Below are positions 57,301 through 64,000 of a stretch of DNA of 64,000 bases, one piece after another. Within the stretch, counting starts at the first letter, position 1. The number at the start of each line of letters is the position of its first letter. The stretch comes from Charina bottae (taxonomy: Eukaryota; Chordata; Lepidosauria; Squamata; Charinaidae): NCBI GenBank assembly GCA_023362775.1, contig JALMGJ010000006.1:14445001-14509000 (forward strand), read 5' to 3'. Position numbers and translations under genes: made by a program. The notes beneath the pieces were generated by a model, which saw nothing but the letters and a program-made list of their open reading frames with translations, was not told where the DNA came from and made no database searches.

Positions 57301-57765
57301 GTCGTTTTTGATAGCAAAGCCTACCCCATGTATTTGTCGTTCTTGTTCAGGCAGTCCTTTCCAAAAGAAGGTATAACCTCCTTTTTCTTCCTTCAACTGT
57401 CCTTCTCCTGCTCTTTGAGTTTCTTGGAGTGCTGCTATATCGATATTAAAACATCTCAGCTCCCTTGCAATAATGGCAGTCCTACATTCAGGTCGTTCAC
57501 TATCCATATTGTCTTGCAGTGTCCGTATATTCCATGTTCCAAAATTCATGTGTTTTTTACGACCGCTAGATGGTGACCCCACTGGTCGCGGTAATCCAGT
57601 CAGGGAGAAAATGAGGCAGACTATGTTTAGGGCACCTTTTCTAGCCCCCTCCCCATATGGGGTGAGCAGAGTGGATCCTAAATAGGGCTGCTCAGTCGTG
57701 GATACAGCTGCCGAACTACTCAACTGCCTCGATCCTTGAGTCAGGGCGACTGAATCCGTATCCAC
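54364..57765 (-). CDS. retrotransposon polyprotein: APE endonuclease, reverse transcriptase, C2H2 finger
   Basis: One intact 1133-codon ORF. Residues about 73-330 are an apurinic-type endonuclease: FGTWNIRTL (Asn79), LQETQ (Glu115), SAYAP (Tyr190), GDFNASVG (Asp226, Asn228), LLDYVIV, and WTDHRLI (Asp322, His323). Residues about 555-860 are the reverse transcriptase: KASGPDGIPAEVFK, NYRGISLLATAGKILAKI, GFRPSRGTVDMIF, FIDLTKAFDTV (Asp698), VKQGCVIAPTLF and QYADDNVV (Asp820-821). Then come YLGSHLS, YACETWT and RWTGHVVRMP blocks. The last 22 residues form a C2H2 finger (Cys1112, Cys1115, His1128, His1132). All catalytic residues I can name are present. The first ATG (57765) gives 72 residues before the endonuclease. 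A second Met, just before FGTWN, could be the real start. The enzyme would nick target DNA and copy its own RNA there. Confidence 0.93.
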   Translation of the reverse strand: MDTDSVALTQGSRQLSSSAAVSTTEQPYLGSTLLTPYGEGARKGALNIVCLIFSLTGLPRPVGSPSSGRKKHMNFGTWNIRTLQDNMDSERPECRTAIIARELRCFNIDIAALQETQRAGEGQLKEEKGGYTFFWKGLPEQERQIHGVGFAIKNDIVKLLSEVPTGINKRLSTLRIKLAKNQQATILSAYAPTLDADEDIKEKFYTQLDTILSEIPKEDKIILLGDFNASVGRDFDLWPGIIGKEGVDNSNTNGILLLTKCAEHNLVITNTLFRQKNKFKTSWKHPRSKHWHLLDYVIVRARDCRDVLLTRAMTSADDCWTDHRLIRSTMAIKIVPHRRLQGRKPRRKMNTLALQDPIKRDCFQSTLKEHLPMELPENVEEHWIKLKTSIISACEQTIGYQTKRHQDWFDENDSEIEHIIDKKRKAFQIWQKDINCAVKKKIYASAKAEVQRRNRELKNIWWIKKAQETQHFADAHDARGFFNAIKAIYGPTNHGTNPLRSVDGAKLLKDNESIALRWKEHYYNLLNRHSTVADEVFLQIPQKQIRNELAVPPSLEEVSKATKQMKNNKASGPDGIPAEVFKEGGPELTQQLHKLIEKIWMREEIPADFRDAIIITLFKKGDRTDCGNYRGISLLATAGKILAKIIANRLLSVSEDILPETQNGFRPSRGTVDMIFTARQLQEKCKEQNRPLYMAFIDLTKAFDTVNRTALWTILLKIGCPDKFVNILRLLHDDMMATILNNNGSQSDPFKVESSVKQGCVIAPTLFAIFIAMIMHLVEEKLPTGVEIIYRTDGKLFNLSRLKAKNKVIATSVIELQYADDNVVCAHSEEDLQTILNIFTEAYEKLGLSIDIKKTKVLYQQVRTNPSAAPSIQLKGVSLENVDHFSYLGSHLSTKANIDAEIQHRLSSASVAFSRMKRRVFEDRDIRRETKMLVYKAIVLPTLLYACETWTLYKRHLQLLERFHQRCLRKILQITWEDRRTNVSVLEEAKTTSIETMIIQHQLRWTGHVVRMPDHRLPKQLLYSQPKNGKRNIGGQQKRFKDTLKANFKKCNISIENWEALTHERFNWRSSFINGAMDFEEARVQGEKEKRAKRKARQANPHHDRLPPGNLCPHCGRLCGSRIGLYSHLRIHR

Positions 57766-57934
57766 CGCCCATGTGCTGGTCCATGACTAGGAGCTTCCGG
57801 ATTTTACAGTCCTGCCCCTGTTGCCATTCGTCAGTCGCCATGGGACTTTTGGTTGTTTTGGGTTTGGTGTGGTTGGAAGACGCCTGTGCGTGAATTTGTT
57901 TTATGTGTGGAGATCGGTGCACAACGATCAGCAC
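57716..57934 (-). CDS. small upstream ORF of the RTE-group element
   Basis: 72 codons on the minus strand in the 5' part of the element, overlapping the first 50 nt of the main ORF in another frame. Some RTE elements carry a tiny ORF1 just before or overlapping ORF2, which is why it is listed. It has no recognisable domain; the sequence is basic and rich in His, Lys and Gln. It may be a spurious frame. Confidence 0.3.
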   Translation of the reverse strand: MLIVVHRSPHIKQIHAQASSNHTKPKTTKSPMATDEWQQGQDCKIRKLLVMDQHMGGGYGFSRPDSRIEAVE

Positions 57935-58246
57935 ACAACCTTCACAGAAAAAGGCTCTAATCCAATGGCATGGATACCATGACGATTGGTGACCTTTTGT
58001 CTGCTGCAGCCTTCATCCGCCTTCGCAGCCGTTGTAACAATACACCTTGTTATCTTCCGCCTGTTCTGCCATTGAGGACTTTCTTGGATCGTTCTTTGTC
58101 TGGTTCCTCCCCCTGGACCTTACCGCCATGGGTGACCCTGCCAGGAGTACATGACTCCCGACGGCTTCGCTCACAGGGTTCATTGGGAACACACAAGCCC
58201 ACTCACCACAACAAGGTGACGATCCAGCGAGTGAGTCTCCAAGAAT

Positions 58247-58834
58247 AAGACGTTGAGCAAGGTATTTCTTTTGTGAATGGCCATAGCTCCATGATACATT
58301 AAAAGAATCCATGAAAGTGAAACCAGTGTAAAGCTGGTCTTCTCTTTTGCAAAGCTGCAGCTTGTGTGAAGTCCATTCTTCCACTGACAGGGATGGAATC
58401 TTCTCTCTCCTCTTCTCCTGGCTGCAGCTGTAGGTAGCCATTGGTTTTCAAGACAGTCGCTTAGGAAAATGGCCACGCCTGAGGTTTTGGAGGACAGGTG
58501 GCCACTCCTCCTCAGTGCTACCATCTGCTTTCTCTTGTCTCCTCGCCATTTTGTCTGACCATTGTTCCAGGCAGCAGTCCAAGAAAGCTCTGAGACATTC
58601 TCAGCTTATAGCTTCCACCACTCCATTGTCCTCCTGGCCTAGAGTGATGATTGTGCCGGTTGAGACTCCAGAGTTGCAGAGGCCCCCAAACCAGGCTGTA
58701 CAATTTGTAGTTGCACATTTCAAGTTGCCACCAAATTGTAATGCACAATGTGGAAGAGAAGGAAAACGTTGCTAAACATACAGGGACAAGTAACACAAGT
58801 GGGGAGGACCAGGATGAAAATGAAATTTGATTTA
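58247..58834. other. unannotated DNA
   Basis: Nothing recognised. Confidence 0.3.
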
Positions 58835-58842
58835 ATTACATG

Positions 58843-58966
58843 CAGTGTTTTTCAAATCTGGCCACTTTAAGATATGTGGACTTCAACTCCCAGAGTTCTC
58901 CAGCCAGCATGAATTCTCGGAGTTGAAGTCCACACATCTAAAAGCTTCCAAGTTTGAAAAACACTG
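58843..58966. mobile_element. palindromic hAT MITE
   Basis: CAGTGTTTTTCAAATCTGGC and its inverse, centre near AGCATGAATTCTCGGAG. The 8-bp flanks ATTACATG and ATTTAATG agree in six positions. Older than the 335 copy. Confidence 0.78.
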
Positions 58967-58974
58967 ATTTAATG

Positions 58975-59536
58975 TATTTTAATTCCTAGATTTAAAAGCA
59001 TGTTAAGTCAGGAAATTAAAATATATTACATTAAATCAAATTTTCTTTTCATTCCAGTCACTTGTGTGACTTGTCCACCGCAGGACCTTTTAAAGACTCT
59101 GAGAAGCCCAAGGGTATTTGGCTCATTGGAGCATCCCTATCACCACTACTACCATTTTCTTCTTATTGCATCCCACCCTGGTGTAATTTTATTTTTCCGT
59201 TGTTGTTGTTGTTCTTTGAAGTCAGTAGCCCAATTATTGGGAACATGTGGGAAAACCTGAAATACTGAAATAACTCTTAGCAGTCTATTTGAACTAATTA
59301 GTTTTGCAGCCTTGCATGAAAAATGTTAACCTATCTGGCCATTTCAGGTTCTGAATTATACTTTGGGGAGTCTTCATCCGGTCAAATGTCCCCATAGCTC
59401 CACCCCCACCCAACCCCTTTAAAAAGGACCTGGTTATTTTTTTAATCAAGCTTAGCCCACAAAAAGCTAACTATCCCTGACCTAGAGCAAAAGAGAAGCA
59501 AACAGTATTTTCATAGGTCCCAGATCCAACAGTATT
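58975..59536. other. unannotated DNA
   Basis: Nothing recognised. Confidence 0.3.
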
Positions 59537-59905
59537 GAAGAAGCAGGATAGGAGGAGTATTGATGCTTTTGAACTTTGGTGTTGGAGAAGACTCCTGAAA
59601 ATACTGTGGACAGCCAAGAAAACAAACCAATGGACCATCAAACAATCAACCCAGAGTTCTCACTTCAGGCACAAATGACCATGCTCAAATGATCCTACTT
59701 TGGACACCTTATGAGAAGACCCAGCTATCTGGAGAAGGCTCCAATGCTGGGGAAGGTGGAAGGAAAGAGAAGGAGAGGATGACCAGCAGCAAGGTGGATG
59801 GACCCAGTTACAGTGGTGATGGGTACACCGTTGGAAGACCTGAAAGACCAGGTTAGGGATAGATTGTCATGGATTAAATCTATGTGGTCACTTAGAGTCA
59901 ACAAT
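59537..59905 (+). pseudogene. old RTE (BovB-like) LINE fragment
   Basis: Joined frames give DAFELW-type, WRRLLKI, QMTMLK, FGHLMRRPS, LEKAPMLGKVEGK, RRRG and WMDPVTVVMGTPLEDLKDQV. These correspond to the C-terminal BovB region but are much more diverged than the 49247 copy, with several frame changes. Confidence 0.65.
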
Positions 59906-60401
59906 GACTTGATGCTGTCTTCCTCACAGCCTTCTCCTTTGCTAGCTATCAGCAAACAGGTCATTGGAATTTTCTCCATAGCTGTAGTGAAGCTTGTGGA
60001 AAATATCCAGATGGAGAACAAGGTGGGGGAGGCATTTAATTAACATTTTTCTTTCCTGCTGCTTCATTAAATTACAGTTATTATGGCTCAATGGCAGGGC
60101 ATCTGTTCTTGCATGTTAAAGGTCCCACATACAATGTGTGTCTTCTGCAGGAATGCAGGAAGTTGCCTTCTAACTTGGAGAGAGGAAGAGGTGTTATGGA
60201 TGCTGCCTTGAGGAGAAGGAAAAGCAGGATATGTGTAATTGTGTGTGGGAATGACCTTGGGAGACAGAGAGAAGAGACGCAAGCAAGGAAACAGTCAGAT
60301 AAAAGGCAACCTAGCCCACACCAGGACTGTTATATCTATATCAAAAGTGATTTCTAGTGGCTTTGGCAAAGTAAGTCGGCAGGGTTAATTGTGGCCCCGA
60401 T
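59906..60401. other. unannotated DNA
   Basis: Nothing recognised. Confidence 0.3.
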
Positions 60402-60447
60402 GAAGCCCATATTATGGAGTCCTTGGTGCTCTCTGAGCCTTGTTGTT

Positions 60448-60495
60448 TTCTTGCAGACGTTTCATTGCCAGGCTAGGCAACATCTTCAGTGTGAA
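60448..60495 (-). ncRNA. hammerhead-like motif, left arm
   Basis: Minus strand CTGAAGA, stem II GTTGCC-TAGCCT-GGCAAT, GAAACGTC, TGCAAG (core 60456-60489). Confidence 0.6.
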
Positions 60496-60524
60496 AAGGG
60501 AGTAGGACTTGCTCTCTTTTTCCC

Positions 60525-60576
60525 TTTTCGCACTGAAGATGTTGCCTAGCCTGGCAATGAAATGTCTGCAAGAAAA
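60525..60576 (+). ncRNA. hammerhead-ribozyme-like motif, right arm
   Basis: TTTTCGCA (60525-60532) pairs with TGC-AA-GAAAA (60567-60576) as stem I. CTGAAGA (60533-60539) is followed by stem II TTGCC-TAGCCT-GGCAA and GAAATGTC (60559-60566). This is the most complete candidate with stem I. Confidence 0.65.
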
Positions 60577-60657
60577 CAACAAGGCTCAGAGAGCACCAAG
60601 GACTCCACAGTTCAACCCTGAGCTACAAATATTCTCTTCGATTGGAAGCCCATATTA

Positions 60658-61084
60658 CCCAATGTGCTCAAGGAGAGCTAGCAAAAGTGACTTTAAATCA
60701 GGTGTACTATATTTAATTTTAAAAATAGGACCAGGTAAATAACACAAGCACCAACACTGACAATTATAAACAGCCATGTGTTGCTAAAGAAAACAAGGTC
60801 AGCATCAAAAACAGAAGAGCAGCAATCCATAATGACAATATTGCTAATCTTTAAATTACTAAAGTCTTAGCCTGTCGTCTAAAACTCTCCAGAATGAGAA
60901 CTAGAACAGCAATAATTCTGAGTTGGAAAGCCTCTAAAAGAACAGACCATCAAACAAACATCTAAAAGTAGATACATTTAGACTTTAAGAAAATCTTAAT
61001 AAACTGATCCATGTGACAGCAAGCATCAACATCGTTAAGAAAAACAGCTTTTGCAAGTGACCAAGATGTAGGGAAGAATACACT
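60658..61084. other. unannotated DNA
   Basis: Nothing recognised. Confidence 0.3.
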
Positions 61085-61140
61085 AAAAACCAGTGTGGTA
61101 TAGTGGTAAAATTTTGAACTAAGAGTGGGACACCAAGTTT
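61085..61140 (+). mobile_element. tRNA SINE head fragment
   Basis: CCAGTGTGGTATAGTGGTAAAATT matches the 5' head of the 19999 SINE family; the rest is missing. Confidence 0.45.
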
Positions 61141-61207
61141 AATGTTCATTGGTGTAGGTTTTCACAGCCAGCATCAAGGATGGCAGAAATCCATTTTCAT
61201 CATCAGG

Positions 61208-61406
61208 AGTTTACCACATCCTCTGCAGTTGTGGACAGATATATACTGGAGCTGCAAAACATGGTATGAATACTCAATTAAAGGAACATGGAAGGCTTTG
61301 CCAGCTAGGACAGCCTGAAAAATCAGCAGTAGCAGAACATGTGCTTCATAATGGCCACAAGATTCAATTTGAAGACACACAAATACTGGCAACTATGTCA
61401 AATTGT
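61208..61406 (+). pseudogene. PLE GIY-YIG endonuclease, part before LTR
   Basis: Frame: SSGVYHILCSCGQIYIG (the GIY-YIG pair as GVY ... YIG with the Cys-containing insert), KHGMNTQLKEHGRLCQLG, QPEKSAVAEHVLHNGHKI and ILATMSNC. After the LTR the frame resumes near 61782 as CHVQLHREAIKIH. Penelope elements use this domain with an upstream reverse transcriptase, which is missing here. Confidence 0.78.
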
Positions 61407-61776
61407 TGTTGGAGGTGTGTTTTCTTTCACACGCAGAGTAGCAGAAGCTTCAGCAGTAGAGACCGATAAAGACGCCAGTCATTGTAATAACTTAGTTGCA
61501 GTTATATTAGCTTCTCATTCAAACAGATAATATTTACAGTTCTCTTCCAGATCCCTGAAAGTATTACAATTCCACATACCAGATAGTAGTAACAAGCAAA
61601 CAGGAGTAAACAGAAACAAAAACTGAGTAAGCAGAAAGGAGGAAGGCGGGGCAGGCACGCTCTTTTATACTCTTCAGCCTGGATCACGTGCTGCCTGACC
61701 TTTCGAGGTTTACAGGTGATTACCTAATAAAGCTATGTTGCTGTGATTTACTCCTCAAAATAATAATACACCAACA
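61407..61776 (+). mobile_element. solo LTR inserted in PLE coding sequence
   Basis: Starts TGTTGGAGGTGT and ends ACACCAACA; 370 bp; exact duplication ATTGT at 61402-61406 and 61777-61781. Removing the LTR and one ATTGT restores the PLE reading frame across ATMSN-CHVQLHRE, which confirms the borders. TTTTATAC (near 61661) and AATAAA (near 61726) suggest plus orientation. TGTTGGAGGT also begins the copia LTR at 40026, so a copia source is likely. Confidence 0.87.
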
Positions 61777-61781
61777 ATTGT

Positions 61782-61900
61782 CACGTGCAATTGCACAGAA
61801 GCTATCAAGATACATTAACATTCTAACAACTTCAACAAGAAGGAAGAGTTTGAAGGTCAACAAAGTCTGAATCCCAGCTTTATGCTATACCAAGATTAAA
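61782..61900 (+). pseudogene. PLE GIY-YIG endonuclease, part after LTR
   Basis: LHREAIKIH, then a frame change and FNKKEE-type residues, typical of the Penelope C-terminus. Decayed. Confidence 0.65.
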
Positions 61901-62194
61901 CAGCCCTTAATTAACCAACAGCAAAAAGAATCTATAGCAGCTTTTCCTGAAAGAACACCAAAGACAGGCCAATCAGGACCTAGTTCTCTCGGAATTGCCA
62001 CAAAATAGACCAATGGGAACTTTACCTGGATGAAGAACCAATCAGGAACCAGTTTCCTTGGATTCCATGGACCAATTACAGATCAACTTGACTGGAAAGA
62101 CCAATTAGATGACAGTTAAAAATACAAAAGCCCAGTCAGTCCTTACTCAGTTGCTTGTGAGCTGCCAAGAAGTACACAACAAAGCCGATCACTT

Positions 62195-62239
62195 TGTCTC
62201 TGAAGATGACAGCTACAGTTGCAGTGAAATGTTAGGACA
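62195..62239 (+). ncRNA. hammerhead-ribozyme-like motif (PLE)
   Basis: CTGAAGA (62200-62206), a hairpin with GCTAC-AGTT-GCAGT, then GAAATGTT (62226-62233). TGTC before the core pairs with GACA after it. It is homologous to the 3547 motif. GTT in place of GTC at the cleavage site and stem II mismatches argue against activity. Confidence 0.45.
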
Positions 62240-62290
62240 CCAGAAAACTAGACAATGGCCATTCAGCCTAGAAGCTCATCACTGCTTGAT

Positions 62291-62795
62291 TTAATGTCCA
62301 CCCTCAACCTTGGAAAATCACTGGGTGACTTCATTCTCAGCTCAACATATCCCACAGGGTGTTTGTTGGGAGGTGGGAAATTGAAGGAAGAGCATTGTCT
62401 ATGTCATTTTCAACTGCTAGGGAAAGATCTCAATCTAAATGATAAATAATAAAATATACATAAATAGCTCATGAGGAATCCAGTGGTGCCACCTAATGCA
62501 ATCCCTTTGCCTTATTTTCTCAAAATCTGAAATGTGTAACAAAGCCCCCTTTGAGTTCCAATGGCAACTTTTGTTGTTTGCATATCTTTATTTCTTTATG
62601 GGTTGGTTGTACTTGAGGTTCCTTGGGGGACAGGGGAAAGGAAGTAGTAAGCTTTAAAAATATAGGACAGCCTTAATATCACTTATTTTTCCATTAGCAA
62701 CAACTCTCCCAAAAAACCCTAGCATAAGCCCAAATCTGCAATTTGCTGTCCAAAGTGCTGGAAGTGTGAACTTAGGGGGATTGGGGACTATAAAA
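62291..62795. other. unannotated DNA
   Basis: Nothing recognised. Confidence 0.3.
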
Positions 62796-63414
62796 TGTGG
62801 GATATTGCTGGCTTAAGGAGTCCAGGCGCAGAGTAAACCAAACAGAGTGCAGCGTGTAGGGCTAACAATATTTTATTGTAGCATAAGGCAATAATGGATA
62901 TGAGTTACATTATTGCAAAAAGGAAAAACAACAAAGCATAAGCAGAGTTCCATCAGCAGATGTGAAGAAAAATCATGGTCCGTACAAAAGCCAGGCATAG
63001 TTACAGTTCAGGAACAGAGTAGATGGCAACATGACAGACAGAAGTCAAGAAGTCAAGAAGAAGAGACCCATAGTTCATAGCTGAGATATACACTTGTTTC
63101 AGCATTCTGATTGGCTATATGTGGGTCAGGACATTTCAAACTAACAATGCATTAAGAGTTGTACTTACTATAAATCGCCATGAGAAGGCAGTGTTGCACA
63201 TTGTCTCCCCTCCGGGAAACCGTTCCCATGAGATAAGGTATTTTGGACTGATATCACTACCTCACGTGATACCACGCTTTGGCTATGACCAAGGCCACAC
63301 CTGGTGTTTATCGGTGGAATGTTTTGAGAACATTCATAGAGGCGCATGGAAAATTACTGTCTTTACAAGCTAGTGGAGGAATCCATTTGAATTCTACATA
63401 GAATAACTCTGACA
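62796..63414 (-). mobile_element. 3' LTR of Ty1/copia element
   Basis: On the minus strand it starts TGTCAGAGTTATTC directly after the polypurine tract TTGGAAGGGG (63415-63424). It contains CCAAT (63110-63114), a TATA-like stretch (about 63085-63092) and AATAAA (62872-62877), and ends ...ATATCCCACA near 62796. The 62796 end is inferred from TG...CA and from the distance to the poly(A) signal; the duplication partner is outside the window. Confidence 0.75.
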
Positions 63415-63491
63415 CCCCTTCCAAATGGATTTCGGAACGTTTTGGGGAGTGAAAACTGTCATTTTGCAAGAACACAGAGACACAAATGATT

Positions 63492-64000
63492 TTATTCCAA
63501 ACACATTTGCTCCAGTCCCAATTTTGTAACCATGGTTGCATGTTTTTCAAAAGGCAAAGCTTTTGTGAACACATCTGCCACATTCAGTTCAGAAGGACAA
63601 TATTGCAATTGGATAAACCCTTCCTGTATTGCATGTCTCACATTATTAAACTTCACATCGACATACTTTGTGCGGCCTCTCACATTTTCAGATAGAGCAA
63701 GTGCAATACATGATTGTGAGTCTTCATAGACTGTAAAAGGTAAGTTAATGTTTACAGTGAGATCTTGGAATAATTGTTTACACCAACGTAGTTCATTTAC
63801 TGCCTCACTGAGGGCACTATATTCTGCCTCGCAGGTAGAAATTGCGACCGATGTCTGCTTCCTTGCCCGCCAAGCAACGGCTGTGTTGGCAAACAGATAG
63901 AGAAATCCACTCACAGATTTTCTATCTCCTTCTTCTGTAAAGGAGCTGTCAACATAAATCACAGGCATTTCAGACTTAGTAGTGGACACTTTAAGACAGA
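63492..64000 (-). pseudogene. Ty1/copia RNase H domain, 3' end of pol (partial)
   Basis: The minus frame is open from the window edge to its stop. It encodes copia RNase H: YVDSSFTEEGDRKSVSG (Asp14), STCEAEYSALSEAVNE (Glu54/Glu56), YEDSQSCIALA (Asp90), RTKYVDVKFNNVRHAI, and LNVADVFTKALPFEKH near the end. The D-E-D catalytic set is present. Gag, protease, integrase and reverse transcriptase would lie to the right, outside the window. There is no stop in the visible 165 codons, so the element might be intact; I list it as pseudogene only because most of it cannot be seen. It is less decayed than the copia at 40057. Vertebrate copia elements are uncommon but known in squamates. Confidence 0.82.

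Larger units (their letters stand above)
54314..58235 (-). mobile_element. full-length RTE-group non-LTR retrotransposon
   Basis: A 3.92-kb minus-strand element bounded by an identical 11-bp duplication TCTCCAAGAAT (54303-54313, 58236-58246). Minus-strand layout: 5' UTR of about 470 nt from ACTCGCTGGATCGTCACCTT, a small ORF overlapping the main ORF start, one 1133-codon ORF, and a 50-nt 3' end finishing CTACGAGTGATCGTCAATG. No internal stop, frameshift or nested insertion was found. The domain order is that of RTE-like elements. I cannot tell RTE, RTEX or Proto2 by eye. Confidence 0.9.
60415..60644. mobile_element. PLE terminal inverted pair
   Basis: Two facing arms (GGAGTCCTTGGTGCTCTCTG ... 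and its inverse ... ACTCCACAGTTCAACCCTG). An exact 13-bp duplication GAAGCCCATATTA is at 60402-60414 and 60645-60657. Each arm contains a complete hammerhead-like core. Confidence 0.87.
61147..62290 (+). mobile_element. Penelope-like element with nested solo LTR
   Basis: The start (ATTGGTGTAGGTTTTCACAG) is a reversed terminal-repeat end. It is followed by the GIY-YIG coding remnant, interrupted by the LTR at 61407-61776, and then by a 3' terminal repeat with a hammerhead-like core near 62200. Boundaries are approximate. Confidence 0.7.

Noticed and set aside
58013..58441. 142-codon minus frame near the element 5' end
   Set aside because: It starts outside the element and crosses the duplication, so it cannot be an element ORF.

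Overview
The window looks like intergenic or intronic DNA of a squamate reptile, probably a snake or close relative. The evidence is a set of repeats known together from squamates: Sauria-type tRNA SINEs sharing a 3' tail with an RTE-BovB LINE, a 5S-derived SINE, L2 and CR1 LINEs, Penelope-like elements (PLEs), a Tigger-like family with termini reading CAGGTAGTCCTCGACTTACG, palindromic hAT MITEs, Ty1/copia elements and long GATA/AATG microsatellites. No host protein-coding gene, tRNA or rRNA gene could be supported. Nearly every long open frame belongs to a transposable element, is antisense to one, or comes from simple repeats.

Layout. 1-12.6 kb: mostly old single-copy-looking DNA with palindromic hAT MITEs (335-468, 3431-3536), a PLE terminal repeat (3368-3613), a 5S-derived SINE, a reversed CR1 3' end and a BovB 3' fragment with target-site duplications (TSDs; 11224-11506). 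12.6-29.2 kb: a GC-rich hAT element, an L2 whose reverse-transcriptase YADD box is split by a SINE, SINEs, PLE inverted repeats, two solo LTRs with perfect 5-bp duplications (22647-23130, 27486-27940) and about 600 bp of AATAAA-type repeat. 29.28-32.89 kb: a very GC- and CpG-rich, 5'-truncated, frameshifted LINE of Tx1 type (minus strand), placed inside a GAAGGA repeat. 33.4-49 kb: L2 copies, SINEs, the Tigger-like element, a decayed copia end at 40 kb, and PLE copies. 49.2-51.1 kb: a 5'-truncated BovB copy with a clean 605-codon frame, inserted in an L2. 54.31-58.24 kb: a complete non-LTR retrotransposon with an intact 1133-codon ORF (endonuclease, reverse transcriptase, C-terminal C2H2 finger) and an 11-bp TSD. 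59.5-64 kb: an old RTE piece, a PLE with a GIY-YIG endonuclease remnant that a solo LTR interrupts, and the 3' end of a copia element (RNase H, polypurine tract, LTR) running off the right edge.

How the parts work together. BovB probably supplies reverse transcriptase to the Sauria-type and 5S SINEs, because their 3' ends share AGAGTCGGACACGACT. L2 copies end in a conserved CCGCCC...GGGCGG hairpin. PLE terminal repeats of at least three families carry hammerhead-ribozyme-like cores (CUGANGA, hairpin, GAAA), often as inverted pairs. The most noteworthy items are the intact full-length RTE-type element, the hammerhead series, the CpG-dense Tx1 copy in a GAAGGA repeat, and the copia pol/LTR pair.
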